DNA from: Erythrobacter sp. Alg231-14
GTDB taxonomy: Bacteria; Pseudomonadota; Alphaproteobacteria; Sphingomonadales; Sphingomonadaceae
DNA: 64,000 bases
Assembly (NCBI RefSeq): GCF_900149685.1
Contig: NZ_LT702999.1
Location: 2,046,001 to 2,110,000 of the forward strand
Direction: 5' to 3'
Positions within the stretch are counted from its first letter, which is position 1, and every line of letters begins with the position of its first letter. The translations under genes were made by a program, and so were the position numbers. Below, in pieces: positions 1-8,713 of the stretch. The notes beneath the pieces are model-generated. The model worked only from the letters and a program-made list of their open reading frames with translations, searched no databases and had not been told where the DNA came from.

Positions 1-827
1 ACCAAAGTCTCCATGCCCAAATTGCGATCCGCGTTTTCATTGTTGGCATAGTCGATTGCGTCAAACCACGTTTGGCGGTTGTATGCAAAATTGCCCATCC
101 GTGTTGAAGGAGAGCGCCCGCGGCCACCATAAACGCGTTTCGGATTTTCACCGCAGGCCATCTTAAACCCGTATGGAGCACCGGGAAATTTCATCCCTTG
201 CACAGTGCGGCTTGGTACATTTTTGAGCGTTACCGTGCGCCCACCCATCAGGTTGGCCGAACCGGGCAGGATTTGAAGCGACGTGATCCCGCCATTGGAG
301 AGTGCCCGGCTAAAGCCGGGATCTTGCGGCCAGACCGAATGTTCGGCCCACACTTCGGGTGTTGTTGGGCTGGTCGCTTCGTTGCCGTCATTGTGGGCAT
401 CAACCGATGGAGTGGGGTAATCGCCAAGGTGGGAGTGAATGTCGATGATGCCCGGGGTCACGAATTTCCCGGTGGCGTCGATGACATCATACCCTTCCGT
501 CGAAAGATCGCCGTCGCCAATGGCAACGACTTCCCCGTCGCGGAACAGGACGGTGCCGCCTTCGATCATTCCGCCCGCGCCATCAAAGACAGTGGCGCCA
601 ACCAAAGCAGTTGGCCGACCGGGATAGCGTGAATAGGTTGAGGCGAAGGGCCCTTCGTCGGGCGTCATCGCGGCAAAGCGGGGGGCGTCGTCATCGGAAT
701 TTTCCGACGATGCGCTGGCCGTTCCTGTGGTGGCGCATGCGGCCAATGCCAACGTGCTGGCCAAAGCGGCAAAGCCCGCTCCACGGCGAAACCCCCGCAT
801 TCTTTCGTAAAAGCTGAACTGAGTCAT
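1..827 (-). CDS. amidohydrolase family lipoprotein, partial (3' end outside window)
   Basis: The first 275 codons of a metal-dependent amidohydrolase of the imidazolonepropionase/dipeptidase-like group; the rest lies beyond base 1. The N-terminus carries a basic stretch, a hydrophobic core and a lipobox-like LALAAC with Cys31, so it is probably a lipoprotein. After a short acidic linker the amidohydrolase entry strand begins (ALVGATVFDGAG near 74-85), followed by the metal-binding HSH at 131-133 and glycine-rich segments. The remaining metal ligands are not visible. The ATG at 827 is the first in-frame Met and the frame stays open to the window edge. Substrate unknown; relatives are often annotated as secreted amidohydrolases or peptidases. 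Confidence 0.85.
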   Translation of the reverse strand, partial: MTQFSFYERMRGFRRGAGFAALASTLALAACATTGTASASSENSDDDAPRFAAMTPDEGPFASTYSRYPGRPTALVGATVFDGAGGMIEGGTVLFRDGEVVAIGDGDLSTEGYDVIDATGKFVTPGIIDIHSHLGDYPTPSVDAHNDGNEATSPTTPEVWAEHSVWPQDPGFSRALSNGGITSLQILPGSANLMGGRTVTLKNVPSRTVQGMKFPGAPYGFKMACGENPKRVYGGRGRSPSTRMGNFAYNRQTWFDAIDYANNENADRNLGMETL

Positions 828-932
828 TGTCGCCGGTCCCCTGATTGCCCGCCCTAAGCGCGTCCATTAACGCTTACTTGGCGAGAAATCAGGGGCTTGT
901 CCAGCGGGCTTCAGACCCGGTGCAGAACGGTT

Positions 933-2495
933 TTATCCGGCTGGCTTAGCGGCCTCTTCTGGACCATCGCCAAACACTTCTTCTGCTTCGGATGCCGCAT
1001 CATCGTCTTGCAGTGTATCAAGGTGCATCAGCTTCTTGATCAGCGGGCTGATAAGCATCACGCCAACACCGATAGCAACGGCGTAGCCACCGACCGTGCC
1101 GTACACGTCCAGAACTACTTGTTTGCCGGCTGCTTCGCCAACGCCCTCTGCGCCGGTCGCCGCAGCGATCAAGCCAGCGGCAAAGTTGCCGGTTGCCGAT
1201 GCAAAGAACCATGTGCCCATAATGAGCGAGGCCATATGCGCAGGAGCCAGACGGTTCATCGCCGAAAGACCAACAGGCGACAAGCAAAGCTCACCCGTCG
1301 TGTGCAGCAGGTAGATTAGGAAGATGAAGATCACCGGCGTTGGCACATCAATGCCGACGCTGTTCGCGCCCCACACCAAGACCAAAAAGCCCAAACCGAC
1401 TTGAACAATGCCCAAACCGAATTTCAACGGCGATGATGGTTCCACCCCTTTCGTGCCCATCCACGTCCACAAAGTGGCGAAGATCGGAGCAAGCAGGATG
1501 ATGTAAATCGCGTTGATTGATTGGAACGTCGAAGCCGGAACCGCGCCGCGATCAACGTGGCGATCGGTAAACAGGTTCAACGACGAACCGGCCTGTTCAA
1601 ACAGAGCCCAGAACACAATCGATGTTGTGATCAGGAACAAGGCGGCAAAGATGCGGTCGCGATCTTCCGCAGGCAGTTTAACCACTGCAGTGAAGATGAC
1701 ATAGGCGAGCAACAGCAGGCCGAACCCGCCAAGCAAGATACCGACCACGGATTGATACTGAATCAAGACCCAGCAAACCGCGACGAGCCCAAAGCCAATG
1801 GCATACATGCTCCATTCGCGGGTTTTGGCGAGAACTTTTGGCGGCTCACCGCGACCCAAAAGAACGCCTTTGCCCAAAGTGAACACGATCAAACCGGCCA
1901 GCATACCGATACCTGCAAGACCAAAGCCGTAGGCCCAGCCATAGGTTTCGCCGATATACCCGCAAAGCAACGAGCCGATCGCAGCGCCCAAGTTAATGCC
2001 CATGTAGAAGATCGTGTAGGCACCATCGCGGCGCACGTCGGTGCGCGGATAGAGCTGACCGACCATCACAGAGATGTTCGCTTTAAGGAAACCCGAGCCC
2101 ACAATGATCAGCGCCAATGCCAACCAGAAGACATAGATAACCGGATTGTCCTCATTGCCTGCGGCGGCTTCGCCTTCGAAGGCCATGAAGAAGTGACCCA
2201 GCGTTAGCAGGACTGCACCAAACGCGACCGCTTTGCGCTGACCCAGAACTTTATCGGCCATATAGCCGCCAATCGCCGGGGTGATGTAGACCAACGCAGT
2301 GTAGGCACCGTAGATGATGCCCGCTTCGCTGTCTGAATAAAGCCAGTGCTTGGTTAGGTAGAAAATTAGAAGCGCGCGCATCCCGTAATAGGAAAACCGC
2401 TCCCACATCTCTGCGAAAAAGAGCACGAAAAGCCCCTTGGGATGTCCAAGGATCGTGCCTGCGCTGTCGCCATGCGGCAAAGCTTTACTGGCCAT
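933..2495 (-). CDS. peptide MFS transporter, POT/PTR family
   Basis: A 520-residue inner-membrane proton-coupled transporter of the POT (DtpT-like) family that imports di- and tripeptides. The N-terminal part holds the family's ExxERFxYYG signature (EMWERFSYYG, residues about 29-38), used in proton coupling, followed by about 14 hydrophobic segments. GYMADKVLGQRKA is the MFS-type loop between helices 2 and 3. The C-terminus is a short acidic cytosolic tail. Length is normal for the family. It is divergent from the GntR-type gene, with about 180 bases between them. Family assignment is secure; the peptides taken up cannot be told from sequence. Confidence 0.93.
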   Translation of the reverse strand: MASKALPHGDSAGTILGHPKGLFVLFFAEMWERFSYYGMRALLIFYLTKHWLYSDSEAGIIYGAYTALVYITPAIGGYMADKVLGQRKAVAFGAVLLTLGHFFMAFEGEAAAGNEDNPVIYVFWLALALIIVGSGFLKANISVMVGQLYPRTDVRRDGAYTIFYMGINLGAAIGSLLCGYIGETYGWAYGFGLAGIGMLAGLIVFTLGKGVLLGRGEPPKVLAKTREWSMYAIGFGLVAVCWVLIQYQSVVGILLGGFGLLLLAYVIFTAVVKLPAEDRDRIFAALFLITTSIVFWALFEQAGSSLNLFTDRHVDRGAVPASTFQSINAIYIILLAPIFATLWTWMGTKGVEPSSPLKFGLGIVQVGLGFLVLVWGANSVGIDVPTPVIFIFLIYLLHTTGELCLSPVGLSAMNRLAPAHMASLIMGTWFFASATGNFAAGLIAAATGAEGVGEAAGKQVVLDVYGTVGGYAVAIGVGVMLISPLIKKLMHLDTLQDDDAASEAEEVFGDGPEEAAKPAG

Positions 2496-2672
2496 TATTG
2501 TTTGTGTTCCCTAATTTCGCGCTCTGTGGCGCGTCCCCGAAAGCGGACATCCTAGCGCCCAAACTGCGTGTGTGAAGCTTTTGTTTCGTCCGGCATCCAC
2601 AATCTTGCTTGGCCTCGGCGACCTTGACGCGCATGGGTGTATTATGGCACTGCAGCACCTAGCGAGAGAACC

Positions 2673-3011
2673 ATGACCCAATCCAGACCTGTATACCTCA
2701 AACTGCGCGACCAAATCGCCGCCGCCATTATCCAAGGGGACTATCCCGAAGGGGCGATGTTGCCGTCGGTGCGCGCATTGGCCGCCGAACGGGGTGCGAA
2801 TCCGTTGACCGTGGCAAAGGCGTACCAACAATTTCAGAACGACGGATTGGTCGAGGTGCAGCGCGGCGTTGGCATGTATGTGGTGGCCGGCGCAGCGGAA
2901 CTGCTGCGCAAACGGGAACGGGATCAGTTCTTGACCGAAGAATGGCCCGAAATCCGCGCCCGCATGACCCGGCTTGGTTTGACGCCTGCTGATTTGGTCG
3001 AACAAAGCTGA
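2673..3011 (+). CDS. GntR family transcriptional regulator, YtrA-like short form
   Basis: A 112-residue regulator made of a winged helix-turn-helix (about 1-75) and a short C-terminal dimerisation helix, as in the YtrA subfamily. PVYLKLRDQIAAAI opens the GntR fold, and LPSVRALAAERGANPLTVAKAYQ is the recognition region (written here as landmarks within residues 30-60). The ATG at 2673 is preferred over the upstream GTG at 2637 because a purine-rich stretch AGCGAGAGAA precedes it and the GntR fold begins directly after. YtrA members usually sit beside and repress an ABC transporter operon; none is adjacent here. It reads toward ihfB, 204 bases downstream. Confidence 0.85.
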   Translation: MTQSRPVYLKLRDQIAAAIIQGDYPEGAMLPSVRALAAERGANPLTVAKAYQQFQNDGLVEVQRGVGMYVVAGAAELLRKRERDQFLTEEWPEIRARMTRLGLTPADLVEQS

Positions 3012-3215
3012 CTTTTTCGGGCGATTGCGCCCGTATTGCCCACCAATGGGCTGCGACATGATTGCCCCTGTGGCTTTCCTCTCACATATTTTTTCACCAT
3101 CCTTGCAGAATCCGTACCATTCTGGCAGTCCGAAGACATCAATGCTGCTCGTCGGGTCCGGGCAATTGGCATAGGCGCGGTCGATAAGCACCGCGACATT
3201 CACCGGGAGGGCGAA

Positions 3216-3497
3216 ATGATCAGATCGGAATTGTTGCACGAGCTGCACAAGGACAATCCAGACTTGCGTGCAGAAGAGATCGAACAGGTGGTCGATGTCT
3301 TCTTTGATGAGATTGCACAACGGCTTGCCGAAGGCGGCAGGGTTGAATTGCGCGGGTTTGGCGCATTCTCGACCCGCGAACGCGAAGCGCGCACCGGACG
3401 CAATCCGCGCACGGGTGAGGCAGTGCCTGTGCCAGCGAAAAGCGTTCCGTATTTCAAAGCGGGCAAAGAAATTCGAAAGCGATTGAACGAAGGGTAA
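3216..3497 (+). CDS. ihfB: integration host factor subunit beta
   Basis: A 93-residue HU/IHF-fold DNA-bending protein. It starts MIRSELLHEL and contains the beta-arm core GFGAFSTREREARTGRNPRTG (landmark residues GFG, R-rich arm and GRNP), ending in YFKAGKEIRKRLN, which matches IHF beta rather than generic HU. It would pair with IHF alpha, encoded elsewhere, to bend DNA at promoters and recombination sites. The ATG at 3216 follows GGGAGG at 3205-3210; longer in-frame readings from 3036 add unrelated sequence and are rejected. A CCGGCC-ACC-GGCCGG hairpin follows the stop. Confidence 0.93.
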   Translation: MIRSELLHELHKDNPDLRAEEIEQVVDVFFDEIAQRLAEGGRVELRGFGAFSTREREARTGRNPRTGEAVPVPAKSVPYFKAGKEIRKRLNEG

Positions 3498-3503
3498 GCC
3501 GGT

Positions 3504-3518
3504 CCGGCCACCGGCCGG
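3504..3518. terminator. GC-rich hairpin between convergent ihfB and antiporter genes
   Basis: Perfect 6-bp arms CCGGCC/GGCCGG with a 3-base loop lie directly after ihfB and before the convergent antiporter gene. There is no clear T tract, so intrinsic termination is only possible, not shown. Confidence 0.3.
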
Positions 3519-3539
3519 CGGTTCCTTTCAACGCACGCT

Positions 3540-5225
3540 TTATGCGTGTTCCAGCGCGTGCTCTTCTTCCGACCGGGTGGGGATGGGCACTTTGCGTTCG
3601 TGGTCGAGCGCGTGAAACACCATTTCGATGATGCTTTCGGTGCCGCGCGGCGTTTTCACATCGATCGCCATCATGCCTAGCTCATTGAATTCATCGATCG
3701 CTTCGGGGCCGGGCATCGCCATGACTTGAGCAATGTTGGGGAGGCGATCCTGAACCAGCGGGGCCAATTCGCGCGATATGGCCAAATTGCCCGTCGCGAT
3801 CACAGCCACTTCGCGTTTGCCCATGCCAATTGCATCCCAACTGCGTGGGTCGGCTGAATTCGCCTGATGCACGTGATATCCATCAGCCAGCGCAATCTCA
3901 AACCGTTCAGGATTGGATTCCACCGCAAGATAGCCAATGCCGTTGTAGGTGAGCGCATCGGCAACAGAGCGTCCAACCGGGCCCAAGCCGATAATGACTA
4001 CGGGTGCATCGTCACCGGCCAGTTTTTTGTCCGCTGGCCCGCGCCGGAGTTTGCCCGCCAGTTTCCGGCCCAGGTTTGAGATAAGCGGTGTGACGGCAAG
4101 GCTGATCGCGATGGCCGTGACCAAGATTGATGCCAAACGCGGTTCGATCAATCCAGCCACAGCAGGCAATGCAAAGATCACCAGCGCAAACTCGCTGCCC
4201 TGCCCCAGCAGGAAACCCAACTGAATGGAGCCCGGCACCGACCACCGATTGGCCAATCCTGCAAGCACGTTGAACGCGCATTTTAGCGCAATCAAGCCCG
4301 CCGCTGCCGCCACGGCCAAGACCCAATTTTCCGCCAACAAAACGGGATCAATCGATAGGCCCACAGAGATGAAGAAGAAACTGAGGAACAGCCCGCGGAA
4401 CGCGTCAATCTCGGTCTGCACCATGATGCGGTAGCGCGAATCCGCGACGGCCATCCCGCCCAAAAATGCACCCAAGGTCAACGAAAGCCCAGCCATGCCC
4501 GTGGCCCATCCCGCCGCCAGTGCAATGAAAAGGGCAGTGGCGGTGTAGACTTCGCTGCTGCCGGCGCGGGCGATCAAACGAAAGACCGGTCCGGTGAGAT
4601 AGCGCGCAAAAAGCACCGCGATCACAAAGGCGGCCATTGCCTTCAATCCGGCCAATCCCAATGCCGGGGCCAATGCGCCGCCTGTGCTAAGCGAACCGGC
4701 GGCGACCAACAGCAAGATCGCCGCGATGTCTTGAAAGATTAGGATCGATTGGGCGGCACGGCCCACGGGGCAATCTTCTTGATCCCGTTCCCGCACCAAT
4801 CCGATCACGACAGCCGTCGATGACAATCCCATCGCGAAACCGCCAATAATGGCAAATTCCGTCGGCAAGCCAAAAGCGAAGAACAAAGCCGAAAACCCGC
4901 CCCCAGCGACGAGCATTTGCAACGTGCCGAAACCGAAAATGTTGGAGGCTTCTGCGCGGATCCGGCCCAAAGAGAAATGCAGGCCCAGATTGAACAACAA
5001 GAACATGACGCCCGCTTCGGCCATGGCGGCAACCACAGGCCCGCTAAACCCGTCTGCAAAGCCTAACGCGCCAATGCCAAGGCCCAAGCCAAGGTAACCC
5101 ACAATGGGGTTGAGCCGGCATGCGCGCGAAACCAAGGCGGCACCAATGCCCAATCCAAGCAGCGTGATCGCCGGCTGAATGGTCGCAACCACCGAATGCG
5201 CGTCGTGAAGGCTATCGCCCGCCAT
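3540..5225 (-). CDS. CPA2 monovalent cation:proton antiporter with NAD-binding RCK domain (Kef/YbaL-like)
   Basis: A 561-residue inner-membrane antiporter. About 12 hydrophobic segments form the Na+/H+ exchanger domain (residues about 10-380), followed by a cytosolic TrkA-N/RCK domain from about 400 with the nucleotide-binding GLGPVGRS motif. Such proteins exchange K+ or Na+ for H+ under redox or ligand control. The ATG at 5225 (MAGDSLHD) is chosen; an in-frame extension of 25 residues to 5300 is basic, aromatic and unlike the family. There is no KefF/KefG-type ancillary gene next to it. The acidic C-terminal tail is short, so it resembles YbaL more than full KefB/KefC. Confidence 0.9.
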   Translation of the reverse strand: MAGDSLHDAHSVVATIQPAITLLGLGIGAALVSRACRLNPIVGYLGLGLGIGALGFADGFSGPVVAAMAEAGVMFLLFNLGLHFSLGRIRAEASNIFGFGTLQMLVAGGGFSALFFAFGLPTEFAIIGGFAMGLSSTAVVIGLVRERDQEDCPVGRAAQSILIFQDIAAILLLVAAGSLSTGGALAPALGLAGLKAMAAFVIAVLFARYLTGPVFRLIARAGSSEVYTATALFIALAAGWATGMAGLSLTLGAFLGGMAVADSRYRIMVQTEIDAFRGLFLSFFFISVGLSIDPVLLAENWVLAVAAAAGLIALKCAFNVLAGLANRWSVPGSIQLGFLLGQGSEFALVIFALPAVAGLIEPRLASILVTAIAISLAVTPLISNLGRKLAGKLRRGPADKKLAGDDAPVVIIGLGPVGRSVADALTYNGIGYLAVESNPERFEIALADGYHVHQANSADPRSWDAIGMGKREVAVIATGNLAISRELAPLVQDRLPNIAQVMAMPGPEAIDEFNELGMMAIDVKTPRGTESIIEMVFHALDHERKVPIPTRSEEEHALEHA

Positions 5226-5429
5226 AGTCCATGTGTCCTGTCGCCGTTTACGGTGTGGAAATGGGCCATGGTTGGTCAACGCGCAAGCCCACCGACCCAT
5301 CGCACCCGCTATAACCCGAACGAATGGGGTATGCCGCGGGCTAAGAATTGCGGTGCGGGTTGCTCACCGCCGGGTCGCTGGCTATCGGGTGTCTGGTTTT
5401 AGCGTGGTTGTAACGAACTGCGCCGATTT

Positions 5430-5516
5430 GCGGGTGTGGCGGAATGGTAGACGCCGGGGACTTAAAATCCCCTGATCCTATAGATCGTGTGGGTTCGAGT
5501 CCCACCACCCGCACCA
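5430..5516 (+). tRNA. tRNA-Leu (anticodon UAA)
   Basis: An 87-base class II tRNA. The acceptor stem GCGGGTG pairs with CACCCGC, followed by A and an encoded CCA. The anticodon stem GGGGA/TCCCC closes a loop CTTAAAA with anticodon TAA. A variable arm and the GGTTCGAGTCC T-arm are present. It decodes UUA leucine codons. Confidence 0.97.
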
Positions 5517-5602
5517 TTAGCCCGGTCTTAACCCCTCTTCGCGTAAGCTCTTTTCTTACTAACGGGGATTTAACCAACCGCTTGACCCTTTGTTGCAGAA
5601 GG

Positions 5603-6370
5603 ATGGCGGCTAAGAAAATGGCTATGGCAGACGCGGCGAACACCTCTCGGTTCGAAGACGACACCAATCGCGAATTGGGTGATCACACTGAAACGCAAAG
5701 CGTTCCGGCGCCTGTCGACGCGCGAGAAATCGGCGCGAATGCGGGATCATCGACCGATCAAGACGGCGACGGTCAAGAAACCCAGAACGAAGGCCGCGCC
5801 GCCCCGCGTTTCACTCTTTTGATTCGCGCCGCAAAAATTGTCTCTTCCCACGGTGAATTTGTCTGTGTCGTGCGCGACGTATCCGAAACCGGTGTCGCAG
5901 TGCGCTTGTTTCACGCTGTGCCAGATGGCGATCCGTTGGAGCTACACATGCCCGGCGGCGGCGTTCATGAGATGCAAAATGTTTGGCAGCGCGACAACGA
6001 AGCCGGGTTCCAATTCACCAATCCCATCGATGTGAACCGCATGATCCATCAGATCGGCGAATTCCCCAAACGCGGTTTGCGGCTGGGCCTGTTCTTTCCG
6101 ATCATGATCAAGACATTGCGCGGCACCAGCGAAGCGGTCGTCGAGAACATTTCCCAACAAGGGGCTCGGTTCGAAAGCGAAGAAGATTTCGCCATCGACC
6201 AAACTGTCAGGATCACATGCGAAGAAGGCGGCGGCGCGTTGAAGGATGTGCGCGCCAAGATCCGGTGGCGGCGTGACAGCCAATACGGTGTTGTGTTCGA
6301 TGACACGCTCACGCTCAGCGATTTTTCCCGCTTTGCCGCGCGCCTGCAATGCCCACGTTTGCTCGATTGA
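5603..6370 (+). CDS. PilZ domain protein with two tandem PilZ-like domains
   Basis: A 255-residue cytosolic protein. After an acidic, probably disordered N-terminus (about 1-70) come two PilZ-type beta barrels. The first has VRDVSETG at about 91-98, matching the D/NxSxxG c-di-GMP-binding signature. The second has ENISQQGARFE, matching NxSxxG. The Arg-rich part of the motif is less canonical in both (RFTLLIR in the first), so real c-di-GMP binding is uncertain. Start is uncertain: the ATG at 5603 directly follows AGAAGG, while ATGs at 5618 and 5624 have better spacing; longer readings would run into the tRNA. Likely a c-di-GMP effector of motility, cell cycle or polysaccharide. Confidence 0.8.
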   Translation: MAAKKMAMADAANTSRFEDDTNRELGDHTETQSVPAPVDAREIGANAGSSTDQDGDGQETQNEGRAAPRFTLLIRAAKIVSSHGEFVCVVRDVSETGVAVRLFHAVPDGDPLELHMPGGGVHEMQNVWQRDNEAGFQFTNPIDVNRMIHQIGEFPKRGLRLGLFFPIMIKTLRGTSEAVVENISQQGARFESEEDFAIDQTVRITCEEGGGALKDVRAKIRWRRDSQYGVVFDDTLTLSDFSRFAARLQCPRLLD

Positions 6371-6540
6371 TCCCAGACTGACCGCAAATAAGGGCTTTTC
6401 CTGAGCGCGGCTCCGTCCGAGTTCAGCAAAATTTCCAGCAATTAAGCCACCGCGTTTACTTCTCGCTAACCAATTTCCTTCACTCCCTGAAAAAGAGCCG
6501 ACCGCACATTTGCGGGTTCGGCGGTTTAACGGGGGCTTGC

Positions 6541-8220
6541 ATGACGCAGCACGGCGCTGACGCAACGGTTTCGACCAACGCGGGTATCATTGATGTAGAT
6601 GTGGCAATTATTGGAGCGGGGCCAGCAGGGCTGACCGCCGGATATTTGTTGACCAAACAGGGCAAATCAGTCGCGATCATCGAGAAAGATGAAACCTATG
6701 TGGGCGGCATCAGTCGCACGGTTGAGCATGAAGGGTATCGTTTCGATATTGGCGGCCACCGTTTCTTTTCCAAATCCCAACAGGTCGTCGATCTGTGGAA
6801 CGAAATCCTGCCGGACGACTTTATTCAACGCCCTCGGATGAGCCGTATCTATTACGAGGGTAAGTTCTATTCCTATCCGCTGCGCGCTTTTGAAGCGTTG
6901 AGCAATCTCGGCATTCTGCGCTCCACCGCATGCATGGCCAGCTATCTTTGGCGTCGCGCTTTCCCAATTAAAGATGTGCGCAGCTTTGAAGATTGGACCA
7001 CCAATCAGTTTGGTGAGAAACTCTATTCGATCTTTTTCAAGACCTACACTGAGAAAGTGTGGGGCATGCCGTGCGATGAAATGAGCGCGGATTGGGCGGC
7101 CCAACGCATTAAGGGCTTGTCCTTGATGAGCGCCGTTCTGGACGGGGTTAAGCGGTCGCTTGGCCTTAACAAGAAACCCAATGACGGCATGGCCACCAAG
7201 ACATTGTTGGAAACATTCCGTTACCCGCGGCTTGGCCCTGGTATGATGTGGGATGCAGCCCGCGATAAGATTTTGGCGACCGGCAAAGGCCAAGTGTTGA
7301 TGGGCCACGCGCTTGATCAAGTGGCCGCGATTGGCCCCAATGATGAAGGGTTCGAATGGTCGATGACCGCGACCAGTTCGACCGGGACAGCACAAATCCG
7401 CGCGAAAGACGTGATCAGTTCGGCGCCGATGCGCGAATTGTCAAAACGCCTTCACCCGCTGCCGCAATCCACGCTTCAAGCGAGCAATCTTCGCTACCGC
7501 GATTTCTTGACCGTCGCCTTGATGGTGAAATCCGAAGACCTGTTCCCCGACAATTGGATCTATATCCATGATGAGCGTGTTCAGGTCGGCCGGGTTCAAA
7601 ACTTTCGTTCATGGTCGCCCGAAATGGTGCCCGATGAAGATATGGCGTGTGTTGGGCTCGAATATTTCTGTTTTGAAGGAGATGGCCTGTGGTCATCATC
7701 CGACGAAGAGCTGGTCGAATTGGCCAAACGGGAAATGGAAGTCCTTGGCCTTTGCGATCCATCGCAAGTGACTTCGGGCGCGGTTGTTCGTCAGGAAAAG
7801 GCCTATCCGGTCTATGACGACGAATACGAAGCCAATGTTGATGCGATGCGCGTGGAATTGGAAGAGAAGCACCCGAGCCTGCATCTTGTTGGACGCAACG
7901 GCATGCACCGTTACAACAACCAAGATCACGCGATGATGACCGCAATGCTGACGGTTGAAAACATTCTTGCAGGTGAGCGCGTGTACGACACGTGGTGCGT
8001 CAACGAAGACGCCGAATATCACGAAGCGGGCGATGAGGGCGCGGAAGCGACCTTGCCGAACCGCGAAGCGCACAGTGATAGACAAGCCGACAATGCGGCC
8101 ACGACCAAGCCGTTGAGCGGCGATCAGGTTGCCGCGCTGACATCGTTGCGCGGTGTGCCGGAACGGATCGTTGCGCAATCGGATGACGCATTCGAAGACG
8201 ATCTTCGCAAGTCGGCCTAA
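6541..8220 (+). CDS. NAD(P)/FAD-dependent oxidoreductase of the amine oxidase / UDP-galactopyranose mutase-like group
   Basis: A 559-residue flavoprotein. The FAD-binding Rossmann motif is GAGPAG at 25-30 with the ribose-binding Glu48 (IIEKD), followed by VGGISRT and GGHRFFSKS, a pattern shared by protoporphyrinogen-oxidase-like and UDP-galactopyranose-mutase-like enzymes. The C-terminal FAD closure VGRNGMHRYNNQDHAMMTAML is seen at roughly 450-470. The last 70 residues are acidic and low in complexity, with no recognisable fold. It is followed after 4 bases by a GtrA protein and then a GT-C-like protein, suggesting work on a sugar nucleotide or lipid-linked sugar. The exact reaction is unknown. 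Confidence 0.8.
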   Translation: MTQHGADATVSTNAGIIDVDVAIIGAGPAGLTAGYLLTKQGKSVAIIEKDETYVGGISRTVEHEGYRFDIGGHRFFSKSQQVVDLWNEILPDDFIQRPRMSRIYYEGKFYSYPLRAFEALSNLGILRSTACMASYLWRRAFPIKDVRSFEDWTTNQFGEKLYSIFFKTYTEKVWGMPCDEMSADWAAQRIKGLSLMSAVLDGVKRSLGLNKKPNDGMATKTLLETFRYPRLGPGMMWDAARDKILATGKGQVLMGHALDQVAAIGPNDEGFEWSMTATSSTGTAQIRAKDVISSAPMRELSKRLHPLPQSTLQASNLRYRDFLTVALMVKSEDLFPDNWIYIHDERVQVGRVQNFRSWSPEMVPDEDMACVGLEYFCFEGDGLWSSSDEELVELAKREMEVLGLCDPSQVTSGAVVRQEKAYPVYDDEYEANVDAMRVELEEKHPSLHLVGRNGMHRYNNQDHAMMTAMLTVENILAGERVYDTWCVNEDAEYHEAGDEGAEATLPNREAHSDRQADNAATTKPLSGDQVAALTSLRGVPERIVAQSDDAFEDDLRKSA

Positions 8221-8224
8221 GGTT

Positions 8225-8713
8225 ATGGCGGCCAAGCCTTTGCCAACCAACGCAATGGTCATTGCGGTGCTTTCCAAAGTGCGCGACATCCGCTTCGTGC
8301 GCTATGTTTGCGCCAGTGTCGGCGCGTTGGCGGTGGATGTCGGATGTTTTCTGGCGCTTTTGGCGTTGGGTATGGTCGCCGCCCCGGCATCGGCCATCGG
8401 ATATTCCGCTGGCATCGTTGCCCATTGGTTTATGTCGAGCCGGGCGGTCTTTCAGGATAAGGTTGCGGCCGACGGCGTGGCGCGCACGCGTCAAAAGGCG
8501 CTGTTTGTTGTCTCCGCATTGATGGGCCTTGCTCTGACCACGGGCATTGTGGGTCTAGGCGATTGGTCGGGCGTGGATCCGCGCCTTGCCAAAGGATTGG
8601 CGATCATTGTGAGCTTCATCGCGACTTGGCTGGTGCGCAGCCGCATAGTGTTTCGCCATGAAGACAGTGCGATCACCGATGCTGGCGCGCCATCTGTGAC
8701 AGAGCGTGGCTGA
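8225..8713 (+). CDS. GtrA family membrane protein
   Basis: A 162-residue protein with four hydrophobic segments and the GtrA opening FVRYVCASVGALAVDVG, plus a basic RSRIVF end. GtrA proteins are thought to flip or assist transfer of polyprenyl-linked sugars used in cell-surface glycosylation. The ATG at 8225 is 4 bases after the FAD enzyme, preceded only by a weak TAAGG. The stop overlaps a GTG start of the next gene by 8 bases, so the three genes look like one operon. No polyprenyl-phosphate glycosyltransferase (GT2), the usual partner, is present here. Confidence 0.85.
   Translation: MAAKPLPTNAMVIAVLSKVRDIRFVRYVCASVGALAVDVGCFLALLALGMVAAPASAIGYSAGIVAHWFMSSRAVFQDKVAADGVARTRQKALFVVSALMGLALTTGIVGLGDWSGVDPRLAKGLAIIVSFIATWLVRSRIVFRHEDSAITDAGAPSVTERG

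Noticed and set aside
2624..2645. TTGACG and TATTAT before the GntR gene as a promoter
   Set aside because: Spacing is only 10 bases, too short for a sigma-70 promoter.
2511..3320. 269-codon open frame on the minus strand across the GntR and ihfB genes
   Set aside because: Both plus-strand genes have clear domains and ribosome sites; this frame has neither.
5444..5602. Longer start for the PilZ protein
   Set aside because: It begins inside the tRNA-Leu gene.
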